Assembly: GCF_032852305.1 (NCBI RefSeq)
Contig: NZ_CP136594.1
Span: 372,001 to 436,000 of the forward strand
Direction of reading: 5' to 3'
From: Parasphingorhabdus sp. SCSIO 66989
Lineage (GTDB): Bacteria; Pseudomonadota; Alphaproteobacteria; Sphingomonadales; Sphingomonadaceae
DNA length: 64,000 bases
Made by a program: the position numbers and the translations under genes. Each line of letters begins with the position of its first letter. Position 1 is the stretch's first letter. The notes beneath the pieces were generated by a model. It saw only the letters and a program-made list of their open reading frames with translations, was not told where the DNA came from and did not search any database. Below are positions 16,557 through 24,765 of this stretch, piece by piece.

Positions 16557-17225
16557 TCAGGTCCAGATTCCCAGCATATGGGCATAGGGCGTGATATGCG
16601 TATTGGCATATTTGTCGAAGGCTTTAGCCTTTTTGGGGTGCGGGAAATGGTTGCCGCTGATCGATACGCGCTTTTCCTGGCTCATATTGCGCTTGGTGTA
16701 ATGCGGCGCATAGGAGGGGAAGAGCAACAGCGTGCCCACCTCAGGTTCCAGCTGAACATGATTGCGCCGCGCCACTGCCTCCAGCACAAACACAATCGCG
16801 CCGCTATTTTCCGGATAGTTGCTGTAATAAACCCAGGAAATGCCATCGGGCCAGTCATTGCGGATATGGGTGTGATAATCGGTATTCTGCCCCGGATTGA
16901 GAATATGGCCCCAGGTCTCGCAATCCTCCAGATCCTCAAAATGCGGATTCAGGCGGCGGATAAAGCCGTCAATCCGCCCCAGCAGCTTGGCGACTTCGGG
17001 ATGGTCATAGGGCAGCAGCGAGTCCTCGGATTTGGTGTCATTGCTGTCATTGCAACGGCGATCCTCTTCCTTGGCCACAACCGCGCGGGTGATCTCCGCA
17101 TTGTCGAGATCATGCCCGATCGGCACCCGCAAATGACCGACAGACAGCAGCGGCTCATAATAGGCAAACGGGTCTTCCTCAAAGGCGATCAGATCAGGCT
17201 GAGTCACGGGCTGCATTGTGTTCAT
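16557..17225 (-). CDS. Putative 2OG-Fe(II) oxygenase (TIGR02466-like)
   Basis: Predicted non-haem iron, 2-oxoglutarate-dependent oxygenase of about 222 aa, starting at ATG 17225; the frame runs on to 17324 without domain support. The double-stranded beta-helix part has His118-x-His120 in DYHTHIR and His175 in PSYAPHYTKRN, with Arg186 in EKRVSISGN to bind 2-oxoglutarate. The NPGQNTDYHTH...GISWVYYSN layout matches the TIGR02466 family. The second iron ligand is His120 where many relatives have Asp or His. The substrate is unknown. It is divergent from the CitE-like gene. Confidence 0.8.
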   Translation of the reverse strand: MNTMQPVTQPDLIAFEEDPFAYYEPLLSVGHLRVPIGHDLDNAEITRAVVAKEEDRRCNDSNDTKSEDSLLPYDHPEVAKLLGRIDGFIRRLNPHFEDLEDCETWGHILNPGQNTDYHTHIRNDWPDGISWVYYSNYPENSGAIVFVLEAVARRNHVQLEPEVGTLLLFPSYAPHYTKRNMSQEKRVSISGNHFPHPKKAKAFDKYANTHITPYAHMLGIWT

Positions 17226-17350
17226 AATGGGCTTTCTCGCTCTTGTTTTCCGCGACCATACTAACGCCAAGCCTTTAAGCTTTGGTTTAGCATAGCCGTG
17301 CACCATAGACACCGGATTGACCATGGAGTGTATAGCGGCCAGAAAAGGCC

Positions 17351-18250
17351 ATGGTCAAAAACCCTGCGTCATCCTCCGCTCCCGCGATCTGCCCGCGCCG
17401 CAGCGCGCTCTATATGCCCGCCAGCAATGAACGCGCCCTCGCCAAGGCGCGGACCTTGGATTGCGATGTGGTGATTTTCGATCTGGAAGACGCGGTCGCG
17501 CCCGATACCAAAGAGGTAGCGCGGGAGACCTTGGCACAGGCACTGGCTGAAGCCGATTATGGCCATCGCGAGCTGGTTTTGCGGGTTAATGGCCGTGATA
17601 CGCCATGGTTTGCCGATGATCTGGCACTGGCCGCGCGTCTGTCACTTGATGCCGTGTTGCTGCCCAAGGTTGGTAGCCCTGATGATGTGCATGCGCTGGC
17701 GGAAAGCATGGCGGCTATGGGTGTTGCGAAGACTGTCGCGCTATGGGCGATGATCGAAACGCCAGCGGCGATTTTGGCGTTGGGTGATATCGCTGGCAGC
17801 GCATCAGACACCGGACTTTCGGCTTTTGTTGTCGGGACCAATGATCTTGCCAAGGACATGCGGCTACAGGCTGATGCCGAGCGCACCGCCTTTCAGATGG
17901 CGCTTTCAACCACGGTGATGGCTGCCCGGGCGCATGGTCTGGTCGCGCTCGACGGCGTGTTTAACGGCATTGGCGATGCCGATGGACTGGTGCGTGAGGC
18001 AGAGCAGGGCAGGCGTTTGGGCTTTGATGGCAAGACGGTGATTCATCCATCACAGATTGAAGCCTGCAATCAGGTTTTTGCGCCTGATCCCGACGCGCTC
18101 ACAGAGGCGCATGCGATTATCGCGGCTTTTGCCGAGCCGGATAATGCCGATAAGGGCGTGATCAGTCTGAACGGCAAGATGGTCGAGCGATTGCATCTGG
18201 CCGAAGCTGAGCGGCTGGTGGCGGAAGCCGAGGCGATCGCGACGCGCTAA
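17351..18250 (+). CDS. HpcH/HpaI aldolase/CitE-like CoA-ester lyase
   Basis: TIM-barrel lyase of the citrate-lyase beta-subunit-like family, 299 aa. Typical blocks are RSALYMPASNERALAKA (phosphate/CoA contact), VVIFDLEDAVAP with the metal-binding Glu-Asp, ELVLRVNG, VALWAMIETPAAI with the second metal Glu, and GFDGKTVIHPSQI near the C-terminus. It probably cleaves a (methyl)malyl- or citramalyl-CoA-type ester, but CitE paralogues differ in substrate. There is no CitD/CitF neighbour, so it is not part of a fermentative citrate lyase. It is followed by a REP element. Confidence 0.87.
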   Translation: MVKNPASSSAPAICPRRSALYMPASNERALAKARTLDCDVVIFDLEDAVAPDTKEVARETLAQALAEADYGHRELVLRVNGRDTPWFADDLALAARLSLDAVLLPKVGSPDDVHALAESMAAMGVAKTVALWAMIETPAAILALGDIAGSASDTGLSAFVVGTNDLAKDMRLQADAERTAFQMALSTTVMAARAHGLVALDGVFNGIGDADGLVREAEQGRRLGFDGKTVIHPSQIEACNQVFAPDPDALTEAHAIIAAFAEPDNADKGVISLNGKMVERLHLAEAERLVAEAEAIATR

Positions 18251-18255
18251 AAGCT

Positions 18256-18331
18256 TCCGTTCGTGTCGAGCGTAGTCGAGACACAGTACTCTACTTGCCG
18301 CGGCCTCTCGACTTCGCTCGAGGCGAACGGA
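18256..18331. repeat. REP-type palindromic repeat
   Basis: The 27-nt arms 18256-18282 and 18305-18331 are inverted copies with four mismatches, built around GTCGAGCG-AGTCGAGA. The TCGAG-rich unit is one of the common sphingomonad repeats. It separates two convergent genes and probably serves as a shared 3'-end structure. Confidence 0.75.
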
Positions 18332-18352
18332 TATACTGGTCACTTCGCTAGA

Positions 18353-20821
18353 TCAAAATTCCGCCCACTCGCCGCCACCGGCATATTTCTTCGCGACCTT
18401 GCCATCACCATCCATATGAAAAAGATGGACCCAGCCATGGTCTAGCAAATGGCGGACATGATCATGGCCTGCGATGATTTTATTCATCGCGTCAATCGGC
18501 GCTTCGATGATGACGTTAAGCCGCATCGGTTCGTGGATCAGCTTCTCGCCATCATGCAGCGATTGCCAGGAAAGCCCGGTGCGCAGATCGCCGCCATGGC
18601 CTTCCAACACGCCGACCTTGCCGACCACATTGTGCAGTGTCTTGTCGCCACAACCAAAGGTGACATTGTCGACGGTCGAGGCATAATATTGCAGGTTGAT
18701 CCAGCTCGCGACCACCATCGGCGCGGTCATGATCAGTTCCAATATCGCCTTTTCGCTATCGGCTTCGGCATCATAATTGTGCAGGAAGGCACGGCCGTCG
18801 AGATTGATATTCTGCGTCCGCTTGCGCGGTGCGGCGATGAAAGCAGCGCATCCGGCGAGACCCCATTCGGGACGCACCTGACTCCAGTCATTGGAGCGCG
18901 CCAGCACTTCCTCGGTGATGCTGACATCGCTGCGCAGATTGAGCTTGGCGGCGCGCTCGCGGCGGGTGGTTTCGCCAGCGGTTTTCAGCGCCTGCTTGAG
19001 CTGCTTCAGCTCATCGCGATGGCTGTCGGGAATGCCACAGGTATCGAACAGCACCACTTCATCGGTGGTGGTGTCATGCAGGCCGGCGACGAAGATGGTA
19101 TCGTCGGGAATGATCTGACCGCGTTCGGCGAGACCGGCGCGCACTTCGGGATCATTCAGCAGCATCACCGAGACCCGGGCGTTGGAATCGCCGGCATGGC
19201 CGCCACAGGCACCGCAATCGAGGCCGCTGGCATGGGGGTTGTTGACACTGGTTGAGCCATGGCCGGTGAGCACCACCAGCCGCGCCAGATTGCTGGTCAG
19301 CGTCATGCCGCCGAGCATGCCAGCGGCCAGATCAACGCGCTCTTCGACCGGAATGCCGGTAGCATTATGATAATGCTCCAGCGTAGGCGCGAGCTTATCG
19401 GCCATATCCTTGCCAACGCCGCGCTCTGCCGGATTGGGGCCGGGACGGGTAACGCCCAACGTATCGGTAATCAGCTTGGAGGCAAAACCAAGGCCGAGTG
19501 TTTCGACAAAAGCGAAAGACGAGATCGCCCCCATTTTGAGCGCATACCATGCCGCGCGGGTCGCCTCGCTGATCCGCTTGGCGCCTATGATTTTCTCGTT
19601 CTTGTCAGCATCGCCGCTGCTCTCGGCGATCTCGAAACCGGGGTTGAGCAACACCGGGCATTGCAGTGCGCCATCCTCTGCGCCCAGAGGTACATATTCA
19701 ATCGCGGCACCAAAGAAACCGGCGAAGCCGATGGTCTCCATGCCCGGCATCGCGGCTTCGAGTGCGCGGCGATAGACTTCGGAGCGGACATCAATGCAGA
19801 ACACTGCCTGTGCTGCAGGGCGGGTGTCGCCGCCATCGTCTTTTTGCGCGTTGAGCTTGCCGACCAGGTCTGTCTGCCAGCTGAGCTCATAGGCATTGTG
19901 CACGGCATGCAGCAGTGCCAGCCAGTCACCATTTTCCCGGCCCTGCGCTTCGGCCAGCGCCACTGCCCATTGGTGCTGTTCCTCAGCTGTTGCCGTCTTC
20001 CACAAAGCCCAGTCCCAGGCGAGGCGGATCGCCAGCACCTGCATCACACTGTCATTGCTCTCGCCTTTCAGCTCAAAGCCCCAGGCGATATAGCGGGCAT
20101 AGCTCGCCCAGCCATTGATGCTCATCAGCAACCGGTCAAACACCATTTCCAGCTGGTCAGCGCTGAGGCCCATATCGGTTGCCATCTCGGCAATTGCCTG
20201 TTGTGGATCATCAGGCAGAGCGTTGAACAATGGACGCAGACCCTTCAGACCGGCAATATTCGGGGTCTTGTCGATGCTGGCAAAGGTCTTCCACGCGGCA
20301 AAAATCGAGGTGCCAAGATCGGGCCGCCAATCAGCCTGCCCCTCGTCAAAATGCGCCATTGCCCAATGCGAGATGCGATCGACAAGAAAGCTCTCAATCG
20401 CCCAGCCGCGAGTCTCGTCGAGCAGTCCGGCCATGGAAGGTGCCTGATTAAGCTCGGCGTCCATCACCGTCAGTCTGGCGACCACCGCATCGGTGCGCTC
20501 GTCAATGTTCGCGGCTTTGAGCGCAGCGGTCAGAGCCGCGTCATCTATGCGGCCGGAATCAATCGCTTCGATATATTCAGTGGGCGCAAGCGTCAGCGGC
20601 GAGCCGGCGCTTTGGCCCAGCCATTCAGCAGCGCTCAGAAAGCTTTTATCGGCAATGCCGAAATAGGGATTTACCGCGACGAAATGTTTGAGCGGCCAAC
20701 AGGGTGCGATACGCACACAGGATGTGGCAATTGCTTTCTCCAGTGCTTCAGCGGGAATATGCATCACTGCCGAAGCAGAGGCGGGCAGGTCTTTTACGGC
20801 CTGAATGGCGTTCATGGTCAT
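18353..20821 (-). CDS. dabA: Inorganic carbon transporter subunit DabA (UPF0753)
   Basis: DabA is the cytoplasmic-face, zinc-containing, carbonic-anhydrase-like subunit of an energy-coupled CO2/bicarbonate accumulation complex. The protein is 822 aa, normal for the family. The zinc-site residues of characterised DabA have clear counterparts: Cys and Asp in FCIDVRSE (near 342-349), His in LTGHGST and Cys in GLDCGACGG (near 512-534). It follows dabB with a 6-nt gap, giving the operon dabB-dabA, divergent from a LysR gene. In a heterotroph this would supply bicarbonate for carboxylases rather than for the Calvin cycle. Confidence 0.93.
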   Translation of the reverse strand: MTMNAIQAVKDLPASASAVMHIPAEALEKAIATSCVRIAPCWPLKHFVAVNPYFGIADKSFLSAAEWLGQSAGSPLTLAPTEYIEAIDSGRIDDAALTAALKAANIDERTDAVVARLTVMDAELNQAPSMAGLLDETRGWAIESFLVDRISHWAMAHFDEGQADWRPDLGTSIFAAWKTFASIDKTPNIAGLKGLRPLFNALPDDPQQAIAEMATDMGLSADQLEMVFDRLLMSINGWASYARYIAWGFELKGESNDSVMQVLAIRLAWDWALWKTATAEEQHQWAVALAEAQGRENGDWLALLHAVHNAYELSWQTDLVGKLNAQKDDGGDTRPAAQAVFCIDVRSEVYRRALEAAMPGMETIGFAGFFGAAIEYVPLGAEDGALQCPVLLNPGFEIAESSGDADKNEKIIGAKRISEATRAAWYALKMGAISSFAFVETLGLGFASKLITDTLGVTRPGPNPAERGVGKDMADKLAPTLEHYHNATGIPVEERVDLAAGMLGGMTLTSNLARLVVLTGHGSTSVNNPHASGLDCGACGGHAGDSNARVSVMLLNDPEVRAGLAERGQIIPDDTIFVAGLHDTTTDEVVLFDTCGIPDSHRDELKQLKQALKTAGETTRRERAAKLNLRSDVSITEEVLARSNDWSQVRPEWGLAGCAAFIAAPRKRTQNINLDGRAFLHNYDAEADSEKAILELIMTAPMVVASWINLQYYASTVDNVTFGCGDKTLHNVVGKVGVLEGHGGDLRTGLSWQSLHDGEKLIHEPMRLNVIIEAPIDAMNKIIAGHDHVRHLLDHGWVHLFHMDGDGKVAKKYAGGGEWAEF

Positions 20822-20827
20822 ACTCCC

Positions 20828-22399
20828 TTATACAGCCTTGCTCTGGCCGCGCGAGGCGCCGACCAGACGATTGAACATGGCGTTGGCGTAAAAGCCGTTG
20901 GTGGTGTGGATGCGCATTGCCTCGGCAAAGCGGGTCCGCGCGATTGAGGCGGGCAGGTGCTGCACTGCCATCAACAGGACGAAGCTGACGGTAAAGCCGA
21001 TCATCATCGCTACCAGCACCGGTGAGGTTATCGCCTTGGCTGGGAGGCTGTCGCCCACCATCCAGGCGGCACCGATCTGCAGCCCGAAATAAAGCGCCGA
21101 AAGGGCAACCGAGGCCGCGCCGATACGCATCACGCTCGCGGCCCAGCTTTTTGCCGCAAGGCTCTTGGCCATGAAGCGGGCGAGCGCCAGCACCAGCACC
21201 GCGCCGAATACCATCCAGCCCGGCTTTTCAGTAAGCTGGACACCCATTAGCGAGCCGATACCAACATAGAAGGTCAGCGCCGCCGCAGCGCCAACCGCGA
21301 AACGCGAGAAATCGGGGCGGCTATAGGCGCCGTGGGTGGTCGGCACGCGCACCGCGTCAATCACGCTGCCTGAAGAGAGGAAGCTGTGCGCCTTGTAGAG
21401 CGAGTGTGCAATGATATGCAGCAGGGCCAGCGAAAAGGCACCAAAGCCGCATTGCATCAGCATGAAGCCCATTTGCGCAACGGTGGACCAGGCAAGCTGG
21501 TTCTTGATGCGCGACTGGGTGAGCATGACGGCAACACCAATCAACGCGGTGACGCCGCCGACAAAGGCCAGCAGCCAGAGCGAGGGCAGGGCGAGCAGCA
21601 TGACATCGGCAAAGCGGATGACGAGAAAACCCCCGGCATTGACGATACCGGCGTGCAGCAGGGCGGAGACCGGAGTCGGGGTTTCCATGACCTCGATCAG
21701 CCAGCCATGGGTAGGAAACTGCGCCGATTTAAGCAGTGCCGCCAATGCGATCAGGCAGGCAGCGATGGTAATGCTGGTCGAGCCTTGACCGGCTTCAGCC
21801 GCCGCAAGAATGGCGCTGATCTGGGTTTCGCCAAAGGCGCTGACGAGCAGGGCGAAAGCCGCGATCAGACTGATATCGCCAAGCCGCGCGACCACGGTGC
21901 GCTTGCGCGCGGCGACGGTAGCTGCCGGGCGGTCCTTGAAGAAGATCAGCAGTTTGTGCAGACCCAGGCTGGTGGCAATCCAGGCCAGGGCAAGCTGGAA
22001 CAATGTGCCCGAGAGCACCAGGAACATCACCGCAGCAAGGGTCAGGCACATCCAGCCAAGAAAACGGCCCTGTGCCGCATCACCGTCGAGATAGTTGCGG
22101 CTATATTGCAGCACGATCACGCCGATAAAGGCGATCAGGGTAAAGAGCGAGGTGCTTAACGGGTCGATACGGTCACCCAAGGCGAACCACCCGCTGCCAA
22201 TGACCATGCCATCACCTGGACCAAAGGCTATGAGGACGCCAATGGTACCCAATGCTGCGACCATGGCAAAAAGGCTGGCAAAACGGCTGGCCGCCAGCGC
22301 TCTGCCGGGCCTGAGGCCGGGATTGCGGAAGCAGACCAGTCCGGCCAGAATCAGCGCCACTGGGCCCAGAGTAGGAAGGAGTGTCAACAGGTTAGGCAT
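20828..22399 (-). CDS. dabB: Proton-conducting membrane subunit DabB (NuoL/MrpA-like)
   Basis: Antiporter-like membrane protein of 523 aa with about 13-14 hydrophobic segments. The proton_antipo_M core has the conserved SLGLHKLLIFF, SAQFPTHGWLIEVMETPTPVSALLHAG and IAHSLYKAHSFL blocks, with buried Lys/His/Glu residues as in NuoL/MrpA. Placed directly before dabA, it is the cation-flux partner that powers DabA rather than a complex I subunit; no other nuo or mrp genes are present. Confidence 0.92.
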   Translation of the reverse strand: MPNLLTLLPTLGPVALILAGLVCFRNPGLRPGRALAASRFASLFAMVAALGTIGVLIAFGPGDGMVIGSGWFALGDRIDPLSTSLFTLIAFIGVIVLQYSRNYLDGDAAQGRFLGWMCLTLAAVMFLVLSGTLFQLALAWIATSLGLHKLLIFFKDRPAATVAARKRTVVARLGDISLIAAFALLVSAFGETQISAILAAAEAGQGSTSITIAACLIALAALLKSAQFPTHGWLIEVMETPTPVSALLHAGIVNAGGFLVIRFADVMLLALPSLWLLAFVGGVTALIGVAVMLTQSRIKNQLAWSTVAQMGFMLMQCGFGAFSLALLHIIAHSLYKAHSFLSSGSVIDAVRVPTTHGAYSRPDFSRFAVGAAAALTFYVGIGSLMGVQLTEKPGWMVFGAVLVLALARFMAKSLAAKSWAASVMRIGAASVALSALYFGLQIGAAWMVGDSLPAKAITSPVLVAMMIGFTVSFVLLMAVQHLPASIARTRFAEAMRIHTTNGFYANAMFNRLVGASRGQSKAV

Positions 22400-22517
22400 A
22401 TACCGCTCCAGAGAAAATGCATTTCCACGGCTCTAGGCGATGCGATGTCATTCGCTAAATTCAATGTTTGCAGGATATCATTCTGTTTTATATATATTGG
22501 GGCAAAGGATTATCTTT

Positions 22518-23390
22518 GTGGCACAGCTTAACTATAACCATCTGCGCTATTTCTGGGCGGTGGCGCATGAGGGCAATCTCACCCGTGCGGCGGATAAGCT
22601 CAACGTGTCGCAATCGGCGCTCTCGGTGCAGATACAAAAGCTCGAAGCGCAGCTCGACCAGAGCCTCTTTGAGCGGCGCGGCAAGAGGCTGCACTTGACC
22701 GAGGCCGGCCATATCGCGCTCGACTATGCCGATTCCATCTTTGCCACCGGCGATGAACTGCTCGGCACATTGCGCGATCAGCACAGCGCTGAACGCTATA
22801 CATTCCGCGTCGGTGCCGTCTCCACCCTGTCGCGCAATTTCCAGATTCAGTTTTTAGAGCCACTGCTGGGCCGTGATGATGTTCATATCACCATCGATTC
22901 CGGCAATTTCCGTAGCCTGCAGGAAAAACTCGAAAACCATGAGATTGATGTGCTGCTGACCAATATGCCGCCGCAGCGCGACAGCGAGTCTAACTGGGCG
23001 GCGCATCTGATTGACGAGCAACCGGTGAGCCTGATCGCGCATCCCGATTTTGCGAAGCATGAGCAGGCTCTGGATAGCATCCTCTGCACCTCTCCGCTCA
23101 TCCTCCCTTCTGCCGAAAGCAGCATCCGCGGCACATTTGATGCCATGGTTGCCCGGATGGGGCTCACCGTGCAGGTCGCCGCCGAGGCAGATGATATGGC
23201 GATGCTCCGTCTTTTGGCGCGGGCGAAGAAGGGCCTGGCGGTGATCCCGCCCATCGTTGTGCAGGAAGAATTGCGCAGCGGCGAACTGGTTCAGGTGGCC
23301 GAATTGCCCGGCATGGTTGAGGATTTCTACGCCATCACCCTGTCGCGGCGCTTCCCCAATCCGCTTTTGGAAGAGCTAATAAGCGTTTGA
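22518..23390 (+). CDS. LysR-family transcriptional regulator of the dab operon
   Basis: LysR-type regulator of 290 aa from GTG 22518, which has AAAGGA 8 nt upstream; the frame runs back to 22440 without support. The N-terminal winged HTH (LNYNHLRYFWAVAHEGNLTRAADKLNVSQSALSVQI, given here by its ends at about residues 3-40) is followed by a periplasmic-binding-like effector domain (about 92-285). It is divergent from dabBA, the standard LTTR arrangement, and LysR genes are known companions of dabAB. An AT-rich 119-nt gap between the two contains the 10-bp palindrome AAATGCATTT (22415-22424), 15 nt before dabB. The effector is unknown. Confidence 0.88.
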   Translation: MAQLNYNHLRYFWAVAHEGNLTRAADKLNVSQSALSVQIQKLEAQLDQSLFERRGKRLHLTEAGHIALDYADSIFATGDELLGTLRDQHSAERYTFRVGAVSTLSRNFQIQFLEPLLGRDDVHITIDSGNFRSLQEKLENHEIDVLLTNMPPQRDSESNWAAHLIDEQPVSLIAHPDFAKHEQALDSILCTSPLILPSAESSIRGTFDAMVARMGLTVQVAAEADDMAMLRLLARAKKGLAVIPPIVVQEELRSGELVQVAELPGMVEDFYAITLSRRFPNPLLEELISV

Positions 23391-23393
23391 ATG

Positions 23394-24752
23394 CTAGCGC
23401 AGATATTGGGTGAATTTCTCGCGCCACCAGATGACGTCGGTCTTTTCCATAACATCCATCATTGCGCGCCAGCGGCGTTGGCGTTCTTCCAGCGGCATGG
23501 CGAGCGCGGTGCTGATCGCGTCGGAAAGCTCCTCGGCGGAATAGGGATTGACCAGTAGCGCCTCGGTCAGCTGCAGCGATGCCCCGGCAAAGCGCGACAG
23601 GATCAATACGCCCGGGTCTTCCGGGTCCTGCGCCACGACAAATTCCTTGGCTACAAGGTTCATGCCATCGCGCAGCGGTGTCACCAAAGCCGCTTTGGCG
23701 GCACGGTATATGCCCGCCAGCTCGACGCGGGGATAGCCGCGATTGGCATAGCGGATCGGGGTCCAGTCAACATGGGCAAAAGCGCCGTTGATGCGCCCGG
23801 TCTGGGCATCCAGTGCGGCACGGATTTCCTGATAGCTCTCCACCTCGCCGCGTGATGGCGGCGCAATCTGCACCATCACAACCTCGCGCTGCTGTTCGGG
23901 ATTGTCGGTGAAGAAACGCTCCAGCCCGTTGAAACGCTCCTCCAGCCCCTTGGAATAGTCGAGCCGATCAACGCCGACGATCAGCTTGCGGTCCTGCAGA
24001 CTGGCGCGCATCTTATCGTGCGCTTTGTCGGCGTCTTCGGACTGGCTGGCGGCGAGAAACTCGGTGTGATCAAGACCGATAGGACAGGCGATCGCCTTTA
24101 GCGTCAAATCGCCATAGCTGATGGTTTCGCCGTCAATGTTCGCCCCCAGTTCCTTCTCGCAATAATGGCGAAAGCTCTCCAGCCATTCCTCGGTTTGAAA
24201 GCCGACAACATCATAGGCGAAGAGCGACTCCACCAGCCGCTGATGATAAGGCAGCGCCACCAAAAGCCGCGTGGGCGGCCAGGGTGTGTGCAGAAAAAAA
24301 CCGACCTTGTTGTTGCAGCCCAGCTTGCGCAGTCGATAGCCCAAGGGAATCAGATGGTAATCATGCACCCAGACCGCGTCACCGGGTTCGATCAGCGGCA
24401 GGACGGTATCGGCAAAGCGGTTGTTGACCCGCTCATAGCCCTCGCCAAAGCTGCGCTCATATTCGGCCAGATCGATGCGATAGTGGAACAGCGGCCAGAG
24501 CGTGCGATTGGCAAAACCATTGTAATATTCATCGACATCCTGCTCATCGAGATCAATCGTTGCGGTGCGCACACCGCCATGCTCCTCAATGTCGAGATGC
24601 CCGGTAAATGTCTCGACCCGCTGGCCGGACCAGCCGAACCACAGGCCATTATTCTGCCGCAAGGCCGAATTGAGTGCGACCGCCAGCCCGCCCTGCGCGC
24701 CGCCCTGTTTCCATTTGGAAACCCGGTTGGAGATAACGACCAAGCGGCTCAT
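23394..24752 (-). CDS. otsA: Alpha,alpha-trehalose-phosphate synthase (UDP-forming)
   Basis: GT20 glycosyltransferase that joins UDP-glucose and glucose-6-phosphate into trehalose-6-phosphate, for osmotic and stress protection. The 452-aa protein has the N-terminal SNRVSKWK...GGLAVAL loop, WVHDYHLIPLGYRLR, the FFLHTPWP block, GVDRLDYSKGLEERF, and RDGMNLVAKEFV near the C-terminus, all characteristic of OtsA. It is the last gene of a run ggt-otsB-GH15-otsA, 13 nt after the GH15 stop. Confidence 0.95.
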   Translation of the reverse strand: MSRLVVISNRVSKWKQGGAQGGLAVALNSALRQNNGLWFGWSGQRVETFTGHLDIEEHGGVRTATIDLDEQDVDEYYNGFANRTLWPLFHYRIDLAEYERSFGEGYERVNNRFADTVLPLIEPGDAVWVHDYHLIPLGYRLRKLGCNNKVGFFLHTPWPPTRLLVALPYHQRLVESLFAYDVVGFQTEEWLESFRHYCEKELGANIDGETISYGDLTLKAIACPIGLDHTEFLAASQSEDADKAHDKMRASLQDRKLIVGVDRLDYSKGLEERFNGLERFFTDNPEQQREVVMVQIAPPSRGEVESYQEIRAALDAQTGRINGAFAHVDWTPIRYANRGYPRVELAGIYRAAKAALVTPLRDGMNLVAKEFVVAQDPEDPGVLILSRFAGASLQLTEALLVNPYSAEELSDAISTALAMPLEERQRRWRAMMDVMEKTDVIWWREKFTQYLR

Positions 24753-24765
24753 TTGGGCTTTCTGT

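Noticed and set aside
17351-18250. CitE-like gene as part of a citrate lyase operon
   Set aside because: No citC, citD, citF or citG genes are present; it is a stand-alone CitE-like lyase.
19259-20947. 562-aa open frame on the + strand across dabA
   Set aside because: Antisense shadow of dabA. The composition (His/Arg/Gln-rich) is that of a reversed GC-rich gene, and there is no family-like motif.
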